Positions 25,555 to 32,340 of a DNA stretch of 40,406 nt are shown here, piece by piece. The stretch is taken from positions 1 through 40,406 of IMG/VR virus record IMGVR_UViG_3300037296_000136. One strand, 5' to 3'. A program made the position numbers and the translations under genes. The notes under the pieces are model-generated. The model made no database searches and was not told where the DNA came from. It was given only the letters and a program-made list of their open reading frames with translations. Each line of letters starts with the position of its first letter. The stretch's first letter is position 1. The stretch comes from a virus.

Positions 25555-25585
25555 GGAAGCCACCTCCGGTTGAGCAGGCAAGTCC
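25555..25585 (+). promoter_or_regulatory. Late promoter-like element, copy 7 (lysis genes)
   Basis: GGAAGC at 25555-25560, an 18-nt spacer with G at position 14, then CAAGTCC at 25579-25585 and AAAA four bases on. It starts three bases after the stop of the giant protein and ends 21 nt before the endolysin ATG, so it would drive the lysis cassette. Confidence 0.6.
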
Positions 25586-25606
25586 CCTGTAAAACCGGGG
25601 GAACCG

Positions 25607-25987
25607 ATGGCAGACTATGCATGGGGCACACGCAGCCTAACAAATCTAAACGAATGCGACGAACGCTTGCAGCGAGTGCTAACCGAGGCACTCAAAACGA
25701 GCCCGATGGATCTCATGGTTATCGAGGGTCACCGTCCCCGCGATGAGCAGAACGCAGCCTATGCGTCTAAGAACAGTAAGGTCAAATGGCCGCACTCAAA
25801 GCACAATAGCATGCCTTCTCGGGCGGCAGACGTCGTGCCTTTACCGCTGAACTGGGACGACAAACGCGCATTCGACACGATGGGTAAGCATATCCTGGCG
25901 ACCGCGAAGCGTATGGGCATTGACGTGCAGTGGGGTGGAGACTTCAAGACGTTTTATGACGGCCCTCACTTCCAGTTAAAAGGGTAA
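25607..25987 (+). CDS. Endolysin, M15 family peptidoglycan endopeptidase
   Basis: The 126-residue product matches VanY/M15-type L-alanyl-D-glutamate peptidases used as endolysins. The zinc ligands appear as H66 in SKHNSMPSRAAD, D75 in the same motif, and H121 in DGPHFQL. The GHRP segment near 41-44 is also typical. It has no signal peptide, so it should need the holin to reach the cell wall. It starts after GGGGGA and is followed four bases after its stop by the holin candidate. Confidence 0.9.
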   Translation: MADYAWGTRSLTNLNECDERLQRVLTEALKTSPMDLMVIEGHRPRDEQNAAYASKNSKVKWPHSKHNSMPSRAADVVPLPLNWDDKRAFDTMGKHILATAKRMGIDVQWGGDFKTFYDGPHFQLKG

Positions 25988-25991
25988 GCCC

Positions 25992-26381
25992 ATGTTTCCC
26001 TTTCCAGATGATGCTGGGCGTGCAGCTGTCGCCGGCATTGCTGGCGGCATTGTTCGCTGGCTTACATTACGCGAGAGCCCCAAGGAAGGTGCAGTCGCAC
26101 TCGTTGTTGGCGGCATCACAGCCGTATATCTCAATCAAATCGTTGCACCGGTTCTAGAACCATACCTCGGGCAGATCGCGCCTGGGACTGCTTCGTCTGT
26201 CGGAGCCTTCGTGTGCGGGCTGGCAGGCATAAGTCTAACCGGGTTGATCATGGACGTGATCAGGATCCGACGTGGAAAACTACCGCCGTTACCGCCTGAG
26301 ACACCGATCGCTGATGCGGTGCACAAAGCCGTTAATATCGCAACGCAAGACTGCGGCTCGGGGTCCGATCATGCAAAGTAA
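25992..26381 (+). CDS. Holin candidate
   Basis: The 129-residue product has hydrophobic stretches near residues 12-25, 34-55 and 66-90 (e.g. GAVALVVGGITAVYL, SSVGAFVCGLAGISLTGLIM). A basic turn, RIRRGK, follows them, and the tail is charged. This layout, its size and its place between endolysin and spanin fit a three-helix or two-helix holin that opens the inner membrane. No family-specific motif is recognised, so the assignment is mostly by context. Confidence 0.65.
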   Translation: MFPFPDDAGRAAVAGIAGGIVRWLTLRESPKEGAVALVVGGITAVYLNQIVAPVLEPYLGQIAPGTASSVGAFVCGLAGISLTGLIMDVIRIRRGKLPPLPPETPIADAVHKAVNIATQDCGSGSDHAK

Positions 26382-26481
26382 TGAGGGACTGAAAAGAACC
26401 GCTAAAAGAGAGGGCCGCGTGTGGAGCGTAGCCCTCATCATCATGATGTTATATATTACGGGAACAGGAATACTGACGTGA
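26371..26481 (+). CDS. Tiny single-helix membrane protein in the lysis cassette
   Basis: A 36-residue frame opens within the end of the holin gene. It has a basic N-terminus (KRTAKREGR) and one membrane helix (VWSVALIIMMLYITGTGIL). Its TGA stop overlaps the GTG start of the next gene by four bases (GTGA), which supports real, coupled translation. It could be an antiholin, a pinholin-like helper or an alternative start product. No clear Shine-Dalgarno precedes it. Confidence 0.5.
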   Translation: MQSNEGLKRTAKREGRVWSVALIIMMLYITGTGILT

Positions 26482-26852
26482 TCCGCATCCTGTTTCTTTC
26501 TTTCTTTTTTCTCCTGGCCAGTTGTAGCGTGCTAAATCCGGTGTCGCTCCTGACAGGCGGCGGTCCAAAAGTCGCGGCAAATGTGCAGGCAGGCAAGACC
26601 AACACGCAGACGATCGGCACAACGAAGCTGGTTGAGATGGCCGGTCCTGTTGCGAGCCCCGAGAATGTCGGCACATTTAACCAGAACACGAACCAGTCCG
26701 CAGACGACAGGGTTGTCACAGCTGACCGCGTGGAGACCGTGGTCGTGAATCAGATCCCGATGTGGCTGCTGGGAGGAATGTTCGCGCTGGTCATCCTGTT
26801 CGGCATCGTCGGATGGTTGTCCCCTCAGCCGCGATGGCTGGACTGGGACTGA
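26478..26852 (+). CDS. Unimolecular spanin (u-spanin) candidate
   Basis: The 124-residue product begins with a lipoprotein signal: a hydrophobic core (LFLSFFFLL) and a lipobox ending L-A-S-C at Cys16. It ends with a transmembrane helix (IPMWLLGGMFALVILFGIVGWL near 94-115) and a short tail. A lipidated N-terminus in the outer membrane plus a C-terminal inner-membrane anchor is the layout of T1 gp11-type u-spanins, which fuse the membranes at lysis. I use the GTG at 26478, after AGGAA and overlapping the previous stop, rather than the ATG at 26421, because only the former exposes the signal peptide at the N-terminus. Confidence 0.75.
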   Translation: MIRILFLSFFFLLASCSVLNPVSLLTGGGPKVAANVQAGKTNTQTIGTTKLVEMAGPVASPENVGTFNQNTNQSADDRVVTADRVETVVVNQIPMWLLGGMFALVILFGIVGWLSPQPRWLDWD

Positions 26853-27087
26853 ACGTATCGTGAATCTCGAGTTGGACAACGCAACATGTTGTGAGTATGT
26901 TGCTCATCGACATAGCGGAGAACCATACCCCACAAAAGAAAATCGCCCATCCTCTAAAAAAGAGGAGGAGCGAGAATCCAGAAGAACTAAACCAACCTCT
27001 GGATACTCGCCTTCTCTCACCATTGCAAGCCTGAATTCGCGATTCAGGTAACGCAGAAGCTATGTCTGGGCGGACAGGAGAATGAAG
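26853..27087 (+). promoter_or_regulatory. Intergenic region with several hairpins
   Basis: No gene is seen here. GCAACAT/ATGTTGC arms lie near 26880-26902. CCTCT/AGAGG follows near 26950-26965. The most striking structure is GCGAG-A-ATCCAGA (26970-26982) with TCTGGAT-A-CTCGC (26998-27010), 12 paired bases around one A-A mismatch and a 15-nt loop. A CCTGAAT/ATTCAGG hairpin lies at 27030-27048, just before the GGAG ribosome binding site of the next gene. The set may combine a late terminator with an operator or riboregulator for the gene at 27088. AGAAGC at 27055 resembles the late element but lacks the second box. Confidence 0.45.
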
Positions 27088-27744
27088 ATGACGACCTCAG
27101 CACAGCTGGCGGCCGCGCAGGACGCTATTGCCCGGACCATGAAGACCGCAGGATACTCAAATCAGGCCATCGAAAAGGCCATGAAACTCTTAAAAAATAG
27201 GGCTCCCTCGTGCGCGCCCGCGAGCGCGCCCGCGAATACAGATACAAATACAAATACCTTTTCTGAGATTGATCAGGATGGAAGGATGCTGGACTTGACC
27301 GCAGGCACGCCGGCCGGATGGGTCATCGAACAGATCAAGGATGCACTGAAAGCCCGCGACATTCCCGAAGATCAGTGGGGCAGAGCATGGGCTTGGTTCA
27401 GAAGCTGGAACTTGGACAGTCAAGGTAAGGCCCGAATCGCAATGCGCGCACTCAAAGGCTGGCTGAGAACTTGTAAGCTGGGGATCACACGTAAACTCGC
27501 AGCAAAACCGACCGAGCAGAAAGCCAAGGCCGTGCGGCCTGAGCCACCAGTCGAGTGTTCGAACGGGAAATTGTGGGATTACTGCGTGGCCAGATCGGGA
27601 TCGCTATCGCAGATGGCACGTCAGAAACTGGGAGGGAAATACTTCGAGCGACTCCGTGAGCTGACGGGGCAAGGGGTATCACCAGTGGAGGCCGCCTGCC
27701 GGGTGCACTATGGGGCAATCCTGACAGGCGAGCTGGATGTTTAG
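27088..27744 (+). CDS. Hypothetical protein, possible DNA-binding or replication-linked role
   Basis: The 218-residue product is basic, with an N-terminal helical region (SAQLAAAQDAIARTMKTAGY) and a Cys/Ala/Pro-Thr/Asn low-complexity linker (about residues 42-60). A conserved-looking tryptophan-rich segment (WGRAWAWFRSWNLD) and a helical C-terminus with MARQKLGGKYFERLRELTG follow. I do not recognise a family. It is the only rightward gene between the late block and the leftward early block, and its last four bases overlap the end of the leftward RHH gene. I start at 27088 rather than 27082 because AGGAG is then properly spaced. Its DNA contains GC palindromes and an ATACAA repeat. A replication initiator or late regulator is conceivable. 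Confidence 0.55.
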   Translation: MTTSAQLAAAQDAIARTMKTAGYSNQAIEKAMKLLKNRAPSCAPASAPANTDTNTNTFSEIDQDGRMLDLTAGTPAGWVIEQIKDALKARDIPEDQWGRAWAWFRSWNLDSQGKARIAMRALKGWLRTCKLGITRKLAAKPTEQKAKAVRPEPPVECSNGKLWDYCVARSGSLSQMARQKLGGKYFERLRELTGQGVSPVEAACRVHYGAILTGELDV

Positions 27745-27950
27745 TCTAATTTTTCCTTAGCATCTTTCAGATCCAGCAGTTCTTCCAGCAGGTCGGCCAT
27801 CGACATTTTGGAACGTCCGGATTTGCACGCCGCCTGAAAGCGGTATTTTAGCTCAGGGCTCATGCGGATGTTGACCTGTTCTAAGACCGGCCTTTGGTCG
27901 CGTGACTTCCATCCGGAGTCGATTGCTTCTGGTATAATTTCACGTTTCAT
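27741..27950 (-). CDS. Ribbon-helix-helix DNA-binding protein, ParB/ParG-like
   Basis: The 69-residue product has a ribbon-helix-helix layout after a flexible N-terminal arm. The strand VLEQVNIRMS (about residues 22-31) is followed by helix PELKYRFQAACKSGR and helix SMADLLEELLDLKD. Small RHH proteins encoded right after a short ParA are the centromere-binding partners in type Ib partition systems such as ParG and omega. Its ATG overlaps the ParA stop by four bases, so production is coupled. It probably binds the iterons upstream of parA, both for segregation and for autoregulation. Confidence 0.7.
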   Translation of the reverse strand: MKREIIPEAIDSGWKSRDQRPVLEQVNIRMSPELKYRFQAACKSGRSKMSMADLLEELLDLKDAKEKLD

Positions 27951-28633
27951 TTCTGACCTCCGATCAGTTCTAGGATTTCTGAAACCACGTCCTGTGCATA
28001 CATCATGGCTTTGTTCTTCACGTTGGGAGACGCATCTTCAAGGCGAGCAATGGTCGAACCAGTCGCTATCATCTGACGAAAGGCTTCGTTCTTCGGCATC
28101 TGATGGTGCATAAGACGCATCCCGGGATCAGCTTTGACCTTCTGATAGATCTCTTCATCGGATCTGCCACGGCCAACGACGACTGTATTGGTCAGGATAG
28201 TGCAGTAGGGGATGAATGAGCGCGTCATCTTAGATGCGCGCTGGACCTCAGCGACTGTGCTGCGCGCTTTGGTATGATCCAGACTAGTTTCCTGCATCGG
28301 TATGACCACAAGGTCAGCTTGCGTGATCGCGTATGTAGCGAGCAAGGTCTCTGATCCCTCGAGGTCGATGATGGTATAGTCATTGGCCGCCTCGGACCGT
28401 TCGATCTCGGCGAGGATAAGCTTCTCTCCATCGCTTGCGATGGTATCAAGGCCAGCAGGAATAAGATCGGAGTGAGCGCGGCTGGCAGCCCATGTGTCGA
28501 TCGACGTCGGCCGTGCGGGGTCAGTGTCGATGAACCTTACTTTCTTTCTTTCTGCCAGCAGTCCGGCAACGGCAAGGGCGGTCGTTGTTTTGCCGGTCCC
28601 GCCCTTCGAGTTTGCGAATACGATGACTGTCAT
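27947..28633 (-). CDS. parA: ParA-type partition ATPase
   Basis: The 228-residue product has the deviant Walker A motif KGGTGKTT at residues 10-17, the IDTDPARPTS switch region near 39-48, and a YTIIDLEG Walker B-type strand near 86-93. It lacks the N-terminal helix-turn-helix of type Ia ParA proteins, so it fits the short type Ib class. It would form ATP-dependent assemblies on the nucleoid to segregate phage-plasmid copies. It overlaps the preceding recombinase-like gene by four bases and the RHH gene by four bases, forming one leftward unit. Confidence 0.9.
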   Translation of the reverse strand: MTVIVFANSKGGTGKTTTALAVAGLLAERKKVRFIDTDPARPTSIDTWAASRAHSDLIPAGLDTIASDGEKLILAEIERSEAANDYTIIDLEGSETLLATYAITQADLVVIPMQETSLDHTKARSTVAEVQRASKMTRSFIPYCTILTNTVVVGRGRSDEEIYQKVKADPGMRLMHHQMPKNEAFRQMIATGSTIARLEDASPNVKNKAMMYAQDVVSEILELIGGQK

Positions 28634-29556
28634 TTGTCTGTTCCATCTGATTGCGTATCATATGCTACTGTATCATTTGCTACCGTATCATTTGCTACAC
28701 TACCGTAGCAATCGTCAAGCTGTTCATAAAAAGGAACTTCGACATTGGGCTCATTTTGTATCAGGCCAAGCTCTTCAAGCCAGCCGAGGTAGGAGTTTTG
28801 CTTCAAGCACAGCGGGGATTTCAGCGCGGGGTTCCAGTGCCCCAGACCTTCGAGGCGTGTGATCAGCTTGCGGATGCTTGCAGATGTCCAGCGTCCGGAG
28901 CTTTCCTTACGGCCAGCATTGAGCGTTGGGATTTTGCGCAGGTTGAACTCATCAGCAATAGTCAGCTGGGTGAACGGCTTGCCGCTACGATGAAGACGGA
29001 CGGTGGCAGCAATGAGATCCTCAGCAACCTTGAAGGCGTGAGCATCGGCGCGATTGCGTGAGCGATCGCCAGAGTTAATGTATTGTTCATCATCACGGAT
29101 GGCACCGCGTGTTGTCGAGACAAGGCGCAATGCTTTGATGTGCTCGTCCGACATCTTTGCCTTGCGAGTAAGCTGCGTCACGCCATCTTCGGTCGTCGTA
29201 TCAATGTTCAGATCAACGAAGATGACATCAATGCCCATCTCATTTAGGCGCTGGGCCTGAGACAATGCGTGAGCTGGGGTGTTATAGAACGCGTCTGTAT
29301 CATAGAACATGATCGCATCGCAGTCGCCTTCAAGCGCCATTCGCATGGCCTTGTGCCCAGCTTTGCGAGAGTCGAACGCGGTATCCCCGGCCACATTATC
29401 AGTGACGTATCCTACACATGTGTAGCCGGGGCGTTGGTTAACGTAACCCATGCAGATCGCGACCTGATTGCTGATCACTTCATCCGAAGCTCCGGGCAGG
29501 GCGCGTGCATAGATTAGCACGGTCTTGTTGCTGTCGAGGTCGCTCATGTTTGCCAT
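28630..29556 (-). CDS. Serine recombinase-like protein lacking catalytic residues
   Basis: The 308-residue product follows the resolvase-domain plan. It has a Y-x-R start (IYARALPG, residues 15-22), a later NQ and Cys, GYVTDNVAGDTAFDSRKAG, a hydrophobic strand DAIMFY, then IDTTTEDG where active enzymes have IDTTTPMG. The nucleophilic serine expected two residues after R18 is replaced by L20. The two arginines of the DRxxR motif are A89 and N92. A downstream helical region (residues about 125-235) could be the DNA-binding part. It begins the parA unit. I infer a DNA-binding protein without recombinase activity, perhaps a second partition or copy-control factor. A GGA ribosome binding site precedes it. 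Confidence 0.65.
   Translation of the reverse strand: MANMSDLDSNKTVLIYARALPGASDEVISNQVAICMGYVNQRPGYTCVGYVTDNVAGDTAFDSRKAGHKAMRMALEGDCDAIMFYDTDAFYNTPAHALSQAQRLNEMGIDVIFVDLNIDTTTEDGVTQLTRKAKMSDEHIKALRLVSTTRGAIRDDEQYINSGDRSRNRADAHAFKVAEDLIAATVRLHRSGKPFTQLTIADEFNLRKIPTLNAGRKESSGRWTSASIRKLITRLEGLGHWNPALKSPLCLKQNSYLGWLEELGLIQNEPNVEVPFYEQLDDCYGSVANDTVANDTVAYDTQSDGTDK
28655..28710. repeat. Iteron-like 15-bp tandem repeats, candidate parS
   Basis: Three 15-bp units of the form GTATCATWTGCTACN lie at 28655-28669, 28670-28684 and 28685-28699. The palindrome GCTAC-N6-GTAGC at 28694-28709 overlaps the last unit. They sit directly upstream of parA, where type Ib partition sites commonly lie. They also fall inside the 3' end of the recombinase-like gene, where they encode a VANDT repeat. 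The TATCAT core resembles the WATCACW heptads bound by omega-type RHH proteins. Function is inferred. Confidence 0.6.
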
Positions 29557-29615
29557 TGTGTCATTCCTTCTCTTGGCTGATCAGGAAATAGGAATCAGCA
29601 CTGACAACCAAAAAA

Positions 29616-30230
29616 TTATTTAACGATAAATGGATGGGGCGTAGAAAAGATGTCGTTAAACAGGGACATTTCACAATCAAAACCAAAGCCGTCGAGGTAG
29701 GGTTTTGCCAGTTCAAGGCCGGACATGAGGGGAAGTTTTGAGACAGAGATCAGCGCGCCGTCGTGGTCGGTCCAGGCCTTGGTCCATTTAACCGCGGCTA
29801 CCAGGCTATCATCTGCGTAGATAAGCTCATCAACGACCGTGAGCGTCCCGGCTTTCTTGGTGCCGGCGGTCTTATCGTTCATCGCATCGAGGACCAGCTT
29901 GGCCAAGTTGTCGATATCAGGGCGGGCAAGGTGGACTTGACCGGCGCGGTGCGGGTCCTTCTTAGGTTTACGCAGCCGTGAATCAGCGATCATGAAGTGA
30001 ATATTGATTTCCAGACCAGATCCGTCTGCGAGCCAGGCGTCAATCTCATGCCTGTAAACTGTTGCTGCGGCTGAGGCCGTAGCGTGAACCTCATCATACC
30101 AGTTCTGTGCGTTCTGATCGAGGCGAGAGATAACTCTTCGACCGGCGAAGCGGGGCCGTGGTTGGGGGATCGGCTTTCCAGCCACGGCCATATACAGTGT
30201 GTCATCGTTCAGCTTAAAAGTTCCGGGCAT
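29616..30230 (-). CDS. rusA: RusA-like Holliday junction resolvase
   Basis: The 204-residue product has the RusA signature. A PQPRPRF basic start near residues 22-28 is followed by RPDIDNLAKLVLDAMN (about 103-118) with the essential aspartates, then VVDELIYADDSLVAAVKWTK carrying the later acidic residue and the lysine. RusA dimers cut four-way junctions made during recombination-dependent replication or packaging. It is longer than typical RusA (about 120 residues) by a C-terminal extension of unknown role. It follows the helicase gene in the leftward operon. Confidence 0.85.
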   Translation of the reverse strand: MPGTFKLNDDTLYMAVAGKPIPQPRPRFAGRRVISRLDQNAQNWYDEVHATASAAATVYRHEIDAWLADGSGLEINIHFMIADSRLRKPKKDPHRAGQVHLARPDIDNLAKLVLDAMNDKTAGTKKAGTLTVVDELIYADDSLVAAVKWTKAWTDHDGALISVSKLPLMSGLELAKPYLDGFGFDCEMSLFNDIFSTPHPFIVK

Positions 30231-30260
30231 TTACTACCTCTTGTTGTTGCGGGGACCCGG

Positions 30261-32279
30261 CTATTCGCCGGGGTAGAGACTGGGGGTCAGTGCCCAATCA
30301 TCGCGGTCTTGCGAATGTATTTGCTCAGCGTCGCCGTGCAGCTGGGACTGGACCAGATACTTGGTCATGATCAGATCTTGCAGAGCCAGGTTCAGGTGGG
30401 CTTGGTTCACATCGGACGCGAACATGGCGCGAAACTCGTGGAAGTTATTCACGGTCATCGGGGAGCCGTTCATAGATGCACGCTCGGCAACTTCCAGGAT
30501 CTCGCCTTTAAGCGGTTCATGATCGGCACGATCAGGATTGACAGGGACAAAGAACTGACGCGAGCCGGGACGCGCCTCAACGGCGGGGTGATCCGGAGAA
30601 GCTGCAATCATGTTGGCAGCCAGAGCTTCATCGAGCAGGCTCATGATCTGCTTCTGTGATGCCTTCGCAATCTCCTTTGGGCGAGAGGTGCGCAGCTCAT
30701 CGCGGTGCGCAGCATACGCACCGGACTTCATCACAGGCTTGCCAGCGGCCCAGCATTTGCAGATCCAGTCGGACACAACAGAGAGCAGGGCATTGAACTG
30801 CTTGGCGTTACCTGCACGGATCTGATCAGTCACGTCGAAGAGACGTCCATCTTTCCTTTGCAGAGTGCGACGGCCCTGATACGTCCCCGGCCGGTTGTCC
30901 TTCACGATCCATTGATAAATGTAACGGTTCTGGTTGCGGTTGTGATCGTAGTCATCTTTCAATGCTTCTTTCATCTGCAACTGACGGTCTTCTGGAACGC
31001 GGAAGAACATGCGCAGCTGGCGCACGCCGCCGACGTTAGCGATCGAGCCCATGACGCCGTTGGCGACCGTGTTACGCGAAGAGCTATCGTCCAGATCGGC
31101 GCCGGATTTATTGGTGTGCATCAGGATATTGACCACGCAATTCAGGGCGTCAGCCAGGTTACCGAACGCGCTCAGGATAGGGTTGATGACATTGTAGGAG
31201 TTGGCGTCTGCGCCAGGGCAGACGTGGCCGATGTGGTCGATGCCGATATAAACGATCTCTTCATCGCGGGCCTTGGCCATGGCTTTCATCTGGTCGATGA
31301 AGTCGTAGTAGCCCTTGGTCGGGGAGGGCGTGCCACTCGCGGGATCAAAGGCCAGGAACTGGGTGTTGCTATCAACACCGACCATGGAGCGCAGGATCAT
31401 GCGGTTGCCGATGACGGCGGGGTTCAGACCATACTGCTCGCAGATTTGGTGAACGATATGGTGCAGAGATTGCTCGTCTTCTTCCCACGAGATCACGAGA
31501 GAGATGCCGTGGCGTTGCAGTCGCGAGTTACCGACCGTGGGCGCAGCACCTTTACCGTCCCATGCCGCGCACAGAATAGCTTCCAGGATCGTCGTGTGCG
31601 TCTTACCTACGCCCGGAGGACCAGCGGTAGCGATCAGACCCTTAGCGACCAGCAGACCGCCCTCGTCGGTGCCGTCTGGGGAGCTGAACAGGAACTGAAT
31701 AGGGTCAGGCTTGGCAGAAAAGCGGTCAATGCCGAAGTCGGCCCACGATTTTTGCAGCTTGTAGGTCGCAGGCTTGGTGAAAAGCTTCAGCAATTCGACC
31801 TGCAACGAGGAGTCCATCGGAATATCGGTAGGGGAGAAGCCCGAAACATGGTCAGGGTTCTTACGATCTGGCTCCCATACGCGGATGCTTTTGACGCCGG
31901 CCTTCTTCAACGCATCAGTGATGACGTTGCAGCTAACGAAGGAGGACTCATTGTTGCGGGGCATCAGAATGATGTCCTGATCAGCCAGGCGATCGAGCTC
32001 CACAGAAGTCACATCGGTCTCAACGTAGGAGATCCACGTCGCACGGTAGCCCATCTGGTGCAGACGCGTGCCGGAGGGCTGGTCATGGGCCAGGATAATA
32101 GGCGCCTCGGAGGATCCCCCAAGGATATCGTCGATCAAAGGCAGGGGCTGAACACCAGCCTGACCGGGAAAAAGAAAATCGAGATTGTCATGGGTGCCCG
32201 AATTAACGGACACCAAAGCTGGGCGTGGTGGCACGATATCGTGCCGCATTTCTTGGGTTGCATCAAATGTCATTGTCAT
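30261..32279 (-). CDS. RepA/DnaB-type replicative helicase with degenerate TOPRIM region
   Basis: The 672-residue product has a RecA-fold core with Walker A AGPPGVGKTHT and a strand ending VYIGIDHIGHV as Walker B, in the style of AAA_25/RSF1010 RepA hexameric helicases. Ahead of it (about residues 50-155) lies a TOPRIM-like region. There the expected glutamate motif reads AHDQPSG, and the PDxD motif reads PRNNESS, so primase chemistry seems lost. The frame is open to 32525, but that overlaps the nuclease gene; M at 32279 is the sensible start. With no polymerase in the genome, it should recruit host replication proteins. Confidence 0.8.
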   Translation of the reverse strand: MTMTFDATQEMRHDIVPPRPALVSVNSGTHDNLDFLFPGQAGVQPLPLIDDILGGSSEAPIILAHDQPSGTRLHQMGYRATWISYVETDVTSVELDRLADQDIILMPRNNESSFVSCNVITDALKKAGVKSIRVWEPDRKNPDHVSGFSPTDIPMDSSLQVELLKLFTKPATYKLQKSWADFGIDRFSAKPDPIQFLFSSPDGTDEGGLLVAKGLIATAGPPGVGKTHTTILEAILCAAWDGKGAAPTVGNSRLQRHGISLVISWEEDEQSLHHIVHQICEQYGLNPAVIGNRMILRSMVGVDSNTQFLAFDPASGTPSPTKGYYDFIDQMKAMAKARDEEIVYIGIDHIGHVCPGADANSYNVINPILSAFGNLADALNCVVNILMHTNKSGADLDDSSSRNTVANGVMGSIANVGGVRQLRMFFRVPEDRQLQMKEALKDDYDHNRNQNRYIYQWIVKDNRPGTYQGRRTLQRKDGRLFDVTDQIRAGNAKQFNALLSVVSDWICKCWAAGKPVMKSGAYAAHRDELRTSRPKEIAKASQKQIMSLLDEALAANMIAASPDHPAVEARPGSRQFFVPVNPDRADHEPLKGEILEVAERASMNGSPMTVNNFHEFRAMFASDVNQAHLNLALQDLIMTKYLVQSQLHGDAEQIHSQDRDDWALTPSLYPGE

Positions 32280-32340
32280 TCTTTCTTGGCTGTAATTGGA
32301 AGGTTGGTCTAAGCCGGAAAGACGGAAATATTTTTTGACA

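Noticed and set aside
27055-27084. Another late promoter-like element before 27088
   Set aside because: AGAAGC is present and nearby bases resemble copy 2, but there is no YAARTCC box at 18 nt.
28630-29556. Active serine integrase or resolvase
   Set aside because: The catalytic serine and both arginines of the DRxxR motif are replaced, so recombinase activity is unlikely despite the fold.
30705-32312. 535-codon open frame on the plus strand
   Set aside because: It lies wholly opposite the helicase gene, which has clear motifs; the translation is Val/Asp/His-rich shadow sequence with no ribosome binding site.
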